A stretch of DNA of 64,000 nt, from assembly GCA_964057225.1 (NCBI GenBank), contig OZ059897.1:4836001-4900000 (forward strand), in the 5' to 3' direction. Shown here piece after piece: positions 13,552 through 27,800 of this stretch (positions are counted from its first letter, which is position 1; every line of letters starts with the position of its first letter). The position numbers and the translations under genes were made by a program. This stretch comes from Auanema rhodensis. Its lineage: Eukaryota; Nematoda; Chromadorea; Rhabditida; Rhabditidae. The notes beneath the pieces were generated by a model, which had not been told where the DNA came from, did not search any database, and saw nothing but the letters and a program-made list of their open reading frames with translations.

Positions 13552-14959
13552 ACGTGTACATTTAATTAGCATAAATTAAAGTTCACGTAAATTTCAAAGT
13601 CATGGTTACCATGCACCAATATCAATAAAAATTTGTTTTTAGACTAATATGGACATGAGGAATCTAATTTTGAAAACCGCATCTCTTTATCTTTCACGTG
13701 AAGCGAGTTACATACCAAGTGCACATCACGTGTACATTTAATTAGCATAAATTAAAGTTCACGTAAATTTCAAAGTCATGGTTACCATGCACCAATATCA
13801 ATAAAAATTTGTTTTTAGACTAATATGGACATGAGGAATCTAATTTTGAAAACCGCATCTCTTTATCTTTCACGTGAAGCGAGTTACATACCAAGTGCAC
13901 ATCACGTGTACATTTAATTAGCATAAATTAAAGTTCACGTAAATTTCAAAGTCATGGTTACCATACACCAATATCAATAAAAATTTGTTTTTAGACTAAT
14001 ATGGACATGGGGAAACTAATTTTGAAAACCGCATCTCTTTATCTTTCACGTGAAGCAAGTCACATACCAAGTGCACATCACGTGCACATTTAATTAGCAT
14101 AAATTAAAGTTCACGTAAATTTCAAACTCATGGTTACCATGCACCAATATCAATAAAAATTTGTTTTTAGACTAATATGGACATGGGGAATCTAATTTTG
14201 AAAACCGCATCTCTTTATCTTTCACGTGAAGCAAGTTACATACCAAGTGCACAGCACGTGTACATTTAATTAGCATAAATTAAAGTTCACGTAAATTTCA
14301 AAGTCATGGTTACCATGCACCAATATCAATAAAAATTTGTTTTTAGACTAATATGGACATGAGGAATCTAATTTTGAAAACCGCATCTCTTTATCTTTCA
14401 CGTGAAGCGAGTTACATACCAAGTGCACAGCACGTGTACATTTAATTAGCATAAATTAAAGTTCACGTAAATTTCAAAGTCATGGTTACCATGCACCAAT
14501 ATCAATAAAAATTTGTTTTTAGACTAATATGGACATGGGGAATCTAATTTTGAAAACCGCATCTCTTTATCTTTCACGTGAAGCGAGTTACATACCAAGT
14601 GCACATCACGTGTACATTTAATTAGCATAAATTAAAGTTCACGTAAATTTCAAAGTCATGGTTACCATGCACCAATATCAATAAAAATTTGTTTTTAGAC
14701 TAATATGGACATGGGGAATCTAATTTTGAAAACCGCATCTCTTTATCTTTCACGTGAAGCAAGTTACATACCAAGTGCACAGCACGTGTACATTTAATTA
14801 GCATAAATTAAAGTTCACGTAAATTTCAAAGTCATGGTTACCATGCACCAATATCAATAAAAATTTGTTTTTAGACTAATATGGACATGAGGAATCTAAT
14901 TTTGAAAACCGCATCTCTTTATCTTTCACGTGAAGCGAGTTACATAACAAGTGCACAGC
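13552..14959 (+). repeat. Transition zone rich in G107A monomers
   Basis: Eight monomers. G107A (ATGAGGAAT) appears for the first time here, and so does the linked cassette of a T112A/T158C monomer (about 13,961-14,063) followed by a T6C/G48C monomer (about 14,092-14,127). One copy has ATAACAAG in place of ATACCAAG near 14,946. Several of these monomer types recur across 15-38 kb, so this is the left edge of the second monomer pool. Confidence 0.75.
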
Positions 14960-17423
14960 ACGTGTACATTTAATTAGCATAAATTAAAGTTCACGTAAAT
15001 TTCAAAGTCATGGTTACCATGCACCAATATCAATAAAAATTTATTTTTAGACTAATATGGACATGAGGAATCTAATTTTGAAAACCGCATCTCTTCATCT
15101 TTCACGTGAAGTGAGTTACATACCAAGTGCACAGCACGTGTACATTTAATTAGCATAAATTAAAGTTCACGTAAATTTCAAAGTCATGGTTACCATGCAC
15201 CAATATCAATAAAAATTTGTTTTTAGACTAATATGGACATGGGGAATCTAATTTTAAAAACCGCATCTTTTTATCTTTCACGTGAAGCAAGTTACATACC
15301 AAGTGCATAGCACGTGTACATTTAATTAGCATAAATTAAAGTTCACGTAAATTTCAAAGTCATGGTTACCATGCACCAATATCAATAAAAATTTGTTTTT
15401 AGACTAATATGGACATGGGGAATCTAATTTTAAAAACCGCATCTCTTCATCTTTCACGTGAAGTGAGTTACATACCAAGTGCATAGCACGTGTACATTTA
15501 ATTAGCATAAATTAAAGTTCACGTAAATTTCAAAGTCATGGTTACCATGAACCAATATCAATAAAAATTTGTTTTTAGACTAATATGGACATGGGGAATC
15601 TAATTTTAAAAACCGCATCTCTTTATCTTTCACGTGAAGCAAGTTACATACCAAGTGCATAGCACGTGTACATTTAATTAGCATAAATTAAAGTTCACGT
15701 AAATTTCAAAGTCATGGTTACCATGCACCAATATCAATAAAAATTTGTTTTTAGACTAATATGGACATGGGGAATCTAATTTTGAAAACCGCATCTCTTT
15801 ATCTTTCACGTGAAGCGAGTTACATACCAAGTGCACATCACGTGTACATTTAATTAGCATAAATTAAAGTTCACGTAAATTTCAAAGTCATGGTTACCAT
15901 GCACCAATATCAATAAAAATTTGTTTTTAGACTAATATGGACATGGGGAATCTAATTTTGAAAACCGCATCTCTTTATCTTTCACGTGAAGCAAGTTACA
16001 TACCAAGTGCACATCACGTGTACATTTAATTAGCATAAATTAAAGTTCACGTAAATTTCAAAGTCATGGTTACCATGCACCAATATCAATAAAAATTTGT
16101 TTTTAGACTAATATGGACATGGGGAATCTAATTTTGAAAACCGCATCTCTTTATCTTTCACGTGAAGCGAGTTACATACCAAGTGCACATCACGTGTACA
16201 TTTAATTAGCATAAATTAAAGTTCACGTAAATTTCAAAGTCATGGTTACCATGCACCAATATCAATAAAAATTTGTTTTTAGACTAATATGGACATGGGG
16301 AATCTAATTTTGAAAACCGCATCTCTTTATCTTTCACGTGAAGTGAGTTACATACCAAGTGCACATCACGTGTACATTTAATTAGCATAAATTAAAGTTC
16401 ACGTAAATTTCAAAGTCATGGTTACCATGCACCAATATCAATAAAAATTTGTTTTTAGACTAATATGGACATGGGGAATCTAATTTTGAAAACCGCATCT
16501 CTTTATCTTTCACGTGAAGCAAGTTACATACCAAGTGCACATCACGTGTACATTTAATTAGCATAAATTAAAGTTCACGTAAATTTCAAAGTCATGGTTA
16601 CCATGCACCAATATCAATAAAAATTTGTTTTTAGACTAATATGGACATGGGGAATCTAATTTTGAAAACCGCATCTCTTTATCTTTCACGTGAAGCAAGT
16701 TACATACCAAGTGCACATCACGTGTACATTTAATTAGCATAAATTAAAGTTCACGTAAATTTCAAAGTCATGGTTACCATGCACCAATATCAATAAAAAT
16801 TTGTTTTTAGACTAATATGGACATGAGGAATCTAATTTTGAAAACCGCATCTCTTTATCTTTCACGTGAAGCGAGTTACATACCAAGTGCACATCACGTG
16901 TACATTTAATTAGCATAAATTAAAGTTCACGTAAATTTCAAAGTCATGGTTACCATACACCAATATCAATAAAAATTTGTTTTTAGACTAATATGGACAT
17001 GGGGAAACTAATTTTGAAAACCGCATCTCTTTATCTTTCACGTGAAGCAAGTCACATACCAAGTGCACATCACGTGCACATTTAATTAGCATAAATTAAA
17101 GTTCACGTAAATTTCAAAGTCATGGTTACCATGCACCAATATCAATAAAAATTTGTTTTTAGTTTAATATGGACATGAGGAATCTAATTTTGAAAACCGC
17201 ATCTCTTTATCTTTCACGTGAAGCGAGTTACATACCAAGTGCACATCACGTGTACATTTAATTAGCATAAATTAAAGTTCACGTAAATTTCAAAGTCATG
17301 GTTACCATGAACCAATATCAATAAAAATTTGTTTTTAGACTAATATGGACATGGGGAATCTAATTTTAAAAACCGCATCTCTTTATCTTTCACGTGAAGC
17401 AAGTTACATACCAAGTGCACAGC
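14960..17423 (+). repeat. 14-mer HOR unit, copy 1 (2,464 bp)
   Basis: Fourteen monomers; thirteen match the next copy at +2,464 bp. It begins with a G84A/G107A/T137C/C153T monomer (15,041 TTATTTTT; again at 17,505). Later markers are C134T near 15,270, C63A near 15,551, the G62A monomer at 16,953 (again 19,417) and the AGTTTAAT change (A92T, C93T) at 17,161 (again 19,625). The last monomer (17,248, C63A/G121A) differs from its counterpart at 19,712. Confidence 0.85.
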
Positions 17424-19887
17424 ACGTGTACATTTAATTAGCATAAATTAAAGTTCACGTAAATTTCAAAGTCATGGTTACCATGCACCAATATCAATAA
17501 AAATTTATTTTTAGACTAATATGGACATGAGGAATCTAATTTTGAAAACCGCATCTCTTCATCTTTCACGTGAAGTGAGTTACATACCAAGTGCACAGCA
17601 CGTGTACATTTAATTAGCATAAATTAAAGTTCACGTAAATTTCAAAGTCATGGTTACCATGCACCAATATCAATAAAAATTTGTTTTTAGACTAATATGG
17701 ACATGGGGAATCTAATTTTAAAAACCGCATCTTTTTATCTTTCACGTGAAGCAAGTTACATACCAAGTGCATAGCACGTGTACATTTAATTAGCATAAAT
17801 TAAAGTTCACGTAAATTTCAAAGTCATGGTTACCATGCACCAATATCAATAAAAATTTGTTTTTAGACTAATATGGACATGGGGAATCTAATTTTAAAAA
17901 CCGCATCTCTTCATCTTTCACGTGAAGTGAGTTACATACCAAGTGCATAGCACGTGTACATTTAATTAGCATAAATTAAAGTTCACGTAAATTTCAAAGT
18001 CATGGTTACCATGAACCAATATCAATAAAAATTTGTTTTTAGACTAATATGGACATGGGGAATCTAATTTTAAAAACCGCATCTCTTTATCTTTCACGTG
18101 AAGCAAGTTACATACCAAGTGCATAGCACGTGTACATTTAATTAGCATAAATTAAAGTTCACGTAAATTTCAAAGTCATGGTTACCATGCACCAATATCA
18201 ATAAAAATTTGTTTTTAGACTAATATGGACATGGGGAATCTAATTTTGAAAACCGCATCTCTTTATCTTTCACGTGAAGCGAGTTACATACCAAGTGCAC
18301 ATCACGTGTACATTTAATTAGCATAAATTAAAGTTCACGTAAATTTCAAAGTCATGGTTACCATGCACCAATATCAATAAAAATTTGTTTTTAGACTAAT
18401 ATGGACATGGGGAATCTAATTTTGAAAACCGCATCTCTTTATCTTTCACGTGAAGCAAGTTACATACCAAGTGCACATCACGTGTACATTTAATTAGCAT
18501 AAATTAAAGTTCACGTAAATTTCAAAGTCATGGTTACCATGCACCAATATCAATAAAAATTTGTTTTTAGACTAATATGGACATGGGGAATCTAATTTTG
18601 AAAACCGCATCTCTTTATCTTTCACGTGAAGCGAGTTACATACCAAGTGCACATCACGTGTACATTTAATTAGCATAAATTAAAGTTCACGTAAATTTCA
18701 AAGTCATGGTTACCATGCACCAATATCAATAAAAATTTGTTTTTAGACTAATATGGACATGGGGAATCTAATTTTGAAAACCGCATCTCTTTATCTTTCA
18801 CGTGAAGTGAGTTACATACCAAGTGCACATCACGTGTACATTTAATTAGCATAAATTAAAGTTCACGTAAATTTCAAAGTCATGGTTACCATGCACCAAT
18901 ATCAATAAAAATTTGTTTTTAGACTAATATGGACATGGGGAATCTAATTTTGAAAACCGCATCTCTTTATCTTTCACGTGAAGCAAGTTACATACCAAGT
19001 GCACATCACGTGTACATTTAATTAGCATAAATTAAAGTTCACGTAAATTTCAAAGTCATGGTTACCATGCACCAATATCAATAAAAATTTGTTTTTAGAC
19101 TAATATGGACATGGGGAATCTAATTTTGAAAACCGCATCTCTTTATCTTTCACGTGAAGCAAGTTACATACCAAGTGCACATCACGTGTACATTTAATTA
19201 GCATAAATTAAAGTTCACGTAAATTTCAAAGTCATGGTTACCATGCACCAATATCAATAAAAATTTGTTTTTAGACTAATATGGACATGAGGAATCTAAT
19301 TTTGAAAACCGCATCTCTTTATCTTTCACGTGAAGCGAGTTACATACCAAGTGCACATCACGTGTACATTTAATTAGCATAAATTAAAGTTCACGTAAAT
19401 TTCAAAGTCATGGTTACCATACACCAATATCAATAAAAATTTGTTTTTAGACTAATATGGACATGGGGAAACTAATTTTGAAAACCGCATCTCTTTATCT
19501 TTCACGTGAAGCAAGTCACATACCAAGTGCACATCACGTGCACATTTAATTAGCATAAATTAAAGTTCACGTAAATTTCAAAGTCATGGTTACCATGCAC
19601 CAATATCAATAAAAATTTGTTTTTAGTTTAATATGGACATGAGGAATCTAATTTTGAAAACCGCATCTCTTTATCTTTCACGTGAAGCGAGTTACATACC
19701 AAGTGCACATCACGTGTACATTTAATTAGCATAAATTAAAGTTCACGTAAATTTCAAAGTCATGGTTACCATACACCAATATCAATAAAAATTTGTTTTT
19801 AGACTAATATGGACATGGGGAAACTAATTTTGAAAACCGCATCTCTTTATCTTTCACGTGAAGCAAGTCACATACCAAGTGCACATC
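17424..19887 (+). repeat. 14-mer HOR unit, copy 2 (2,464 bp)
   Basis: Repeats 14960-17247 in order. It holds the last G121A monomers (near 17,900 and 18,070) and the last CATAGC end (near 18,122) of the window. Its final monomer is of the G62A/T112A/T158C type instead of the C63A type. The right part (from 19,184) also belongs to the larger duplicated block A, so two scales of repetition overlap here. Confidence 0.85.
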
Positions 19888-22800
19888 ACGTGCACATTTA
19901 ATTAGCATAAATTAAAGTTCACGTAAATTTCAAAGTCATGGTTACCATGCACCAATATCAATAAAAATTTGTTTTTAGACTAATATGGACATGGGGAATC
20001 TAATTTTGAAAACCGCATCTCTTTATCTTTCACGTGAAGTGAGTTACATACCAAGTGCACATCACGTGTACATTTAATTAGCATAAATTAAAGTTCACGT
20101 AAATTTCAAAGTCATGGTTACCATGCACCAATATCAATAAAAATTTGTTTTTAGACTAATATGGACATGGGGAATCTAATTTTGAAAACCGCATCTCTTT
20201 ATCTTTCACGTGAAGCAAGTTACATACCAAGTGCACATCACGTGTACATTTAATTAGCATAAATTAAAGTTCACGTAAATTTCAAAGTCATGGTTACCAT
20301 GCACCAATATCAATAAAAATTTGTTTTTAGACTAATATGGACATGGGGAATCTAATTTTGAAAACCGCATCTCTTTATCTTTCACGTGAAGCAAGTTACA
20401 TACCAAGTGCACATCACGTGTACATTTAATTAGCATAAATTAAAGTTCACGTAAATTTCAAAGTCATGGTTACCATGCACCAATATCAATAAAAATTTGT
20501 TTTTAGACTAATATGGACATGAGCAATCTAATTTTGAAAACCGCATCTCTTTATCTTTCACGTGAAGCGAGTTACATACCAAGTGCACATCACGTGTACA
20601 TTTAATTAGCATAAATTAAAGTTCACGTAAATTTCAAAGTCATGGTTACCATACACCAATATCAATAAAAATTTGTTTTTAGACTAATATGGACATGGGG
20701 AAACTAATTTTGAAAACCGCATCTCTTTATCTTTCACGTGAAGCAAGTCACATACCAAGTGCACATCACGTGCACATTTAATTAGCATAAATTAAAGTTC
20801 ACGTAAATTTCAAACTCATGGTTACCATGCACCAATATCAATAAAAATTTGTTTTTAGACTAATATGGACATGGGGAATCTAATTTTGAAAACCGCATCT
20901 CTTTATCTTTCACGTGAAGCAAGTTACATACCAAGTGCACAGCACGTGTACATTTAATTAGCATAAATTAAAGTTCACGTAAATTTCAAAGTCATGGTTA
21001 CCATGCACCAATATCAATAAAAATTTGTTTTTAGACTAATATGGACATGAGGAATCTAATTTTGAAAACCGCATCTCTTTATCTTTCACGTGAAGCGAGT
21101 TACATACCAAGTGCACAGCACGTGTACATTTAATTAGCATAAATTAAAGTTCACGTAAATTTCAAAGTCATGGTTACCATGCACCAATATCAATAAAAAT
21201 TTGTTTTTAGACTAATATGGACATGAGGAATCTAATTTTGAAAACCGCATCTCTTTATCTTTCACGTGAAGCGAGTTACATACCAAGTGCACAGCACGTG
21301 TACATTTAATGAGCATAAATTAAAGTTCACGTAAATTTCAAAGTCATGGTTACCATGCACCAATATCAATAAAAATTTGTTTTTAGACTAATATGGACAT
21401 GGGGAATCTAATTTTGAAAACCGCATCTCTTTATCTTTCACGTGAAGCGAGTTACATACCAAGTGCACATCACGTGAACATTTAATTAGCATAAATTAAA
21501 GTTCACGTAAATTTCAAAGTCATGGTTACCATGCACCAATATCAATAAAAATTTGTTTTTAGACTAATATGGACATGGGGAATCTAATTTTGAAAACCGC
21601 ATCTCTTTATCTTTCACGTGAAGCGAGTTACATACCAAGTGCACATCACGTGTACATTTAATTAGCATAAATTAAAGTTCACGTAAATTTCAAAGTCATG
21701 GTTACCATGCACCAATATCAATAAAAATTTGTTTTTAGACTAATATGGACATGGGGAATCTAATTTTGAAAACCGCATCTCTTTATCTTTCACGTGAAGT
21801 GAGTTACATACCAAGTGCACATCACGTGTACATTTAATTAGCATAAATTAAAGTTCACGTAAATTTCAAAGTCATGGTTACCATGCGCCAATATCAATAA
21901 AAATTTGTTTTTAGACTAATATGGACATGGGGAATCTAATTTTGAAAACCGCATCTCTTTATCTTTCACGTGAAGCGAGTTACATACCAAGTGCACATCA
22001 CGTGTACATTTAATTAGCATAAATTAAAGTTCACGTAAATTTCAAAGTCATGGTTACCATGCACCAATATCAATAAAAATTTGTTTTTAGACTAATATGG
22101 ACATGGGGAATCTAATTTTGAAAACCGCATCTCTTTATCTTTCACGTGAAGCAAGTTACATACCAAGTGCACATCACGTGCACATTTAATTAGCATAAAT
22201 TAAAGTTCACGTAAATTTCAAACTCATGGTTACCATGCACCAATATCAATAAAAATTTGTTTTTAGACTAATATGGACATGGGGAATCTAATTTTGAAAA
22301 CCGCATCTCTTTATCTTTCACGTGAAGCAAGTTACATACCAAGTGCACAGCACGTGTACATTTAATTAGCATAAATTAAAGTTCACGTAAATTTCAAAGT
22401 CATGGTTACCATGCACCAATATCAATAAAAATTTGTTTTTAGACTAATATGGACATGAGGAATCTAATTTTGAAAACCGCATCTCTTTATCTTTCACGTG
22501 AAGCGAGTTACATACCAAGTGCACAGCACGTGTACATTTAATTAGCATAAATTAAAGTTCACGTAAATTTCAAAGTCATGGTTACCATGCACCAATATCA
22601 ATAAAAATTTGTTTTTAGACTAATATGGACATGAGGAATCTAATTTTGAAAACCGCATCTCTTTATCTTTCACGTGAAGCGAGTTACATACCAAGTGCAC
22701 AGCACGTGTACATTTAATGAGCATAAATTAAGGTTCACGTAAATTTCAAAGTCATGGTTACCATGCACCAATATCAATAAAAATTTGTTTTTAGACTAAT

Positions 22801-24815
22801 ATGGACATGGGGAATCTAATTTTGAAAACCGCATCTCTTTATCTTTCACGTGAAGCGAGTTACATACCAAGTGCACATCACGTGAACATTTAATTAGCAT
22901 AAATTAAAGTTCACGTAAATTTCAAAGTCATGGTTACCATGCACCAATATCAATAAAAATTTGTTTTTAGACTAATATGGACATGGGAAATCTAATTTTG
23001 AAAACCGCATCTCTTTATCTTTCACGTGAAGCGAGTTACATACCAAGTGCACATCACGTGTACATTTAATTAGCATAAATTAAAGTTCACGTAAATTTCA
23101 AAGTCATGGTTACCATGCACCAATATCAATAAAAATTTGTTTTTAGACTAATATGGACATGGGGAATCTAATTTTGAAAACCGCATCTCTTTATCTTTCA
23201 CGTGAAGTGAGTTACATACCAAGTGCACATCACGTGTACATTTAATTAGCATAAATTAAAGTTCACGTAAATTTCAAAGTCATGGTTACCATGCACCAAT
23301 ATCAATAAAAATTTGTTTTTAGACTAATATGGACATGGGGAATCTAATTTTGAAAACCGCATCTCTTTATCTTTCACGTGAAGCGAGTTACATACCAAGT
23401 GCACATCACGTGTACATTTAATTAGCATAAATTAAAGTTCACGTAAATTTCAAAGTCATGGTTACCATGCACCAATATCAATAAAAATTTGTTTTTAGAC
23501 TAATATGGACATGGGGAATCTAATTTTGAAAACCGCATCTCTTTATCTTTCACGTGAAGCGAGTTACATACCAAGTGCACATCACGTGTACATTTAATTA
23601 GCATAAATTAAAGTTCACGTAAATTTCAAAGTCATGGTTACCATGCACCAATATCAATAAAAATTTATTTTTAGACTAATATGGACATGAGGAATCTAAT
23701 TTTGAAAACCGCATCTCTTCATCTTTCACGTGAAGTGAGTTACATACCAAATGCACAGCACGTGTACATTTAATTAGCATAAATTAAAGTTCACGTAAAT
23801 TTCAAAGTCATGGTTACCATGCACTAATATCAATAAAAATTTGTTTTTAGACTAATATGGACATGGGGAATCTAATTTTGAAAACCGCATCTCTTTATCT
23901 TTCACGTGAAGCAAGTTACATACCAAGTGCACATCACGTGCACATTTAATTAGCATAAATTAAAGTTCACGTAAATTTCAAAGTCATGGTTGCCATGCAC
24001 CAATATCAATAAAAATTTGTTTTTAGACTAATATGGACATGGGGAATCTAATTTTGAAAACCGCATCTCTTTATCTTTCACGTGAAGCAAGTTACGAACC
24101 AAGTGCACATCACGTGTACATTTAATGAGCATAAATTAAGGTTCACGTAAATTTCAAAGTCATGGTTACCATGCACCAATATCAATAAAAATTTGTTTTT
24201 AGACTAATATGGACATGGGGAATCTAATTTTGAAAACCGCATCTCTTTATCTTTCACGTGAAGCGAGTTACATACCAAGTGCACATCACGTGAACATTTA
24301 ATTAGCATAAATTAAAGTTCACGTAAATTTCAAAGTCATGGTTACCATGCACCAGTATCAATAAAAATTTGTTTTTAGACTAATATGGACATGGGGAATC
24401 TAATTTTGAAAACCGCATCTCTTTATCTTTCACGTGAAGCGAGTTACATACCAAGTGCACATCACGTGTACATTTAATTAGCATAAATTAAAGTTCACGT
24501 AAATTTCAAAGTCATGGTTACCATGCACCAATATCAATAAAAATTTGTTTTTAGACTAATATGGACATGGGGAATCTAATTTTGGAAACCGCATCTCTTT
24601 ATCTTTCACGTGAAGTGAGTTACATACCAAGTGCACATCACGTGTACATTTAATTAGCATAAATTAAAGTTCACGTAAATTTCAAAGTCATGGTTACCAT
24701 GCACAAATATCAATAAAAATTTGTTTTTAGACTAATATGGACATGGGGAATCTAATTTTGAAAACCGCATCTCTTTATCTTTCACGTGAAGCGAGTTACA
24801 TACCAAGTGCACAGC
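19184..24815 (+). repeat. Large duplicated block, copy A (about 5.6 kb)
   Basis: Matches 28654-34637 at an offset of 9,470 bp up to about 22.0 kb and of 9,822 bp after it; the 352-bp change is exactly two monomers. Shared markers in order: three G62A/T112A/T158C monomers (19,417, 19,769, 20,649), T16G (about 21,311), T6A (about 21,476), A64G (about 21,886), T16G+A29G (about 22,718), G109A (about 22,988), G84A/G168A (about 23,666-23,751), TTACGAACC (about 24,095), A68G (about 24,355), A122G (about 24,585) and C66A (about 24,705). Private changes include GAGCAATC near 20,521 and GTTGCC near 23,991. Confidence 0.85.
22000..22175 (+). repeat. Hybrid monomer at a two-monomer deletion in copy A
   Basis: Copies B and C have three monomers here: a GCGAG one, a G84A/T137C/G168A one, and a C66T/GCAAG one. 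Copy A has a single monomer whose left part (CACC) fits the first and whose right part (GCAAG, CACATC) fits the third. This is the expected product of an unequal exchange removing exactly 352 bp. The alternative, an insertion in the ancestor of B and C, is less simple because copy A still has the same triplet at about 23.4-23.9 kb. Confidence 0.6.
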
Positions 24816-27800
24816 ACGTGTACATTTAATTAGCATAAATTAAAGTTCACGTAAATTTCAAAGTCATGGTTACCATGCACCAATATCAATAAAAATTTGT
24901 TTTTAGACTAATATGGACATGGGGAATCTAATTTTGAAAACCGCATCTCTTTATCTTTCACGTGAAGCGAGTTACATACCAAGTGCACATCACGTGTACA
25001 TTTAATTAGCATAAATTAAAGTTCACGTAAATTTCAAAGTCATGGTTACCATGCACCAATATCAATAAAAATTTGTTTTTAGACTAATATGGACATGGGG
25101 AAACTAATTTTGAAAACCGCATCTCTTTATCTTTCACGTGAAGCAAGTCACATACCAAGTGCACATCACGTGCACATTTAATTAGCATAAATTAAAGTTC
25201 ACGTAAATTTCAAACTCATGGTTACCATGCACCAATATCAATAAAAATTTGTTTTTAGACTAATATGGACATGGGGAATCTAATTTTGAAAACCGCATCT
25301 CTTTATCTTTCACGTGAAGTGAGTTACATACCAAGTGCACATCACGTGTACATTTAATTAGCATAAATTAAAGTTCACGTAAATTTCAAAGTCATGGTTA
25401 CCATGCACCAATAACAATAAAAATTTGTTTTTAGACTAATATGGACATGGGGAATCTAATTTTGAAAACCGCATCTCTTTATCTTTCACGTGAAGCGAGT
25501 TACATACCAAGTGCACATCACGTGTACATTTAATTAGCATAAATTAAAGTTCACGTAAATTTCAAAGTCATGGTTACCATGCACCAATATCAATAAAAAT
25601 TTGTTTTTAGACTAATATGGACATGGGGAATCTAATTTTGAAAACCGCATCTCTTTATCTTTCACGTGAAGCGAGTTACATACCAAGTGCACATCACGTG
25701 TACATTTAATTAGCATAAATTAAAGTTCACGTAAATTTCAAAGTCATGGTTACCATGCACCAATATCAATAAAAATTTGTTTTTAGACTAATATGGACAT
25801 GGGGAATCTAATTTTGAAAACCGCATCTCTTTATCTTTCACGTGAAGCGAGTTACATACCAAGTGCACATCACGTGAACATTTAATTAGCATAAATTAAA
25901 GTTCACGTAAATTTCAAAGTCATGGTTACCATGCACCAATATCAATAAAAATTTGTTTTTAGACTAATATGGACATGGGGAATCTAATTTTGAAAACCGC
26001 ATCTCTTTATCTTTCACGTGAAGCGAGTTACATACCAAGTGCACATCACGTGTACATTTAATTAGCATAAATTAAAGTTCACGTAAATTTCAAAGTCATG
26101 GTTACCATGCACCAATATCAATAAAAATTTGTTTTTAGACTAATATGGACATGGGGAAACTAATTTTGAAAACCGCATCTCTTTATCTTTCACGTGAAGC
26201 AAGTCACATACCAAGTGCACATCACGTGCACATTTAATTAGCATAAATTAAAGTTCACGTAAATTTCAAACTCATGGTTACCATGCACCAATATCAATAA
26301 AAATTTGTTTTTAGACTAATATGGACATGGGGAATCTGATTTTGAAAACCGCATCTCTTTATCTTTCACGTGAAGTGAGTTACATACCAAGTGCACATCA
26401 CGTGTACATTTAATTAGCATAAATTAAAGTTCACGTAAATTTCAAAGTCATGGTTACCATGCACCAATAACAATAAAAATTTGTTTTTAGACTAATATGG
26501 ACATGGGGAATCTAATTTTGAAAACCGCATCTCTTTATCTTTCACGTGAAGCGAGTTACATACCAAGTGCACATCACGTGTACATTTAATTAGCATAAAT
26601 TAAAGTTCACGTAAATTTCAAAGTCATGGTTACCATGCACCAATATCAATAAAAATTTGTTTTTAGACTAATATGGACATGGGGAATCTAATTTTGAAAA
26701 CCGCATCTCTTTATCTTTCACGTGAAGCAAGTCACATACCAAGTGCACATCACGTGAACATTTAATTAGCATAAATTAAAGTTCACGTAAATTTCAAAGT
26801 CATGGTTACCATGCACCAATATCAATAAAAATTTGTTTTTAGACTAATATGGACATGGGGAATCGAATTTTGAAAACCGCATCTCTTTATCTTTCACGTG
26901 AAGCGAGTTACATACCAAGTGCACATCACGTGTACATTTAATTAGCATAAATTAAAGTTCACGTAAATTTCAAAGTCATGGTTACCATGCACCAATATCA
27001 ATAAAAATTTGTTTTTAGACTAATATGGACATGGGGAATCTAATTTTGAAAACCGCATCTCTTTATCTTTCACGTGAAGTGAGTTACATACCAAGTGCAC
27101 ATCACGTGTACATTTAATTAGCATAAATTAAAGTTCATATCAATAAAAATTTGTTTTTAGACTAATATGGACATGGGGAATCTAATTTTGAAAACCGCAT
27201 CTCTTTATCTTTCACGTGAAGCGAGTTACATACCAAGTGCACAGCACGTGTACATTTAATTAGCATAAATTAAAGTTCACGTAAATTACAAAGTCATGGT
27301 TACCATGCACCAATATCAATAAAAATTTGTTTTTAGACTAATATGGACATGGGGAATCTAATTTTGAAAACCGCATCTCTTTATCTTTCACGTGAAGCGA
27401 GTTACATACCAAGTGCACATCACGTGTACATTTAATTAGCATAAATTAAAGTTCACGTAAATTTCAAAGTCATGGTTACCATGCACCAATATCAATAAAA
27501 ATTTGTTATTAGACTAATATGGACATGGGGAATCTAATTTTGAAAACCGCATCTCTTTATCTTTCACGTGAAGCGAGTTACATACCAAGTGCACATCACG
27601 TGCACATTTAATTAGCATAAATTAAAGTTCACGTAAATTTCAAAGTCATGGTTACCATGCACCAATATCAATAAAAATTTGTTTTTAGACTAATATGGAC
27701 ATGGGGAATCTAATTTTGAAAACCGCATCTCTTTATCTTTCACGTGAAGCAAGTTACGAACCAAGTGCACATCACGTGTACATTTAATTAGCATAAATTA

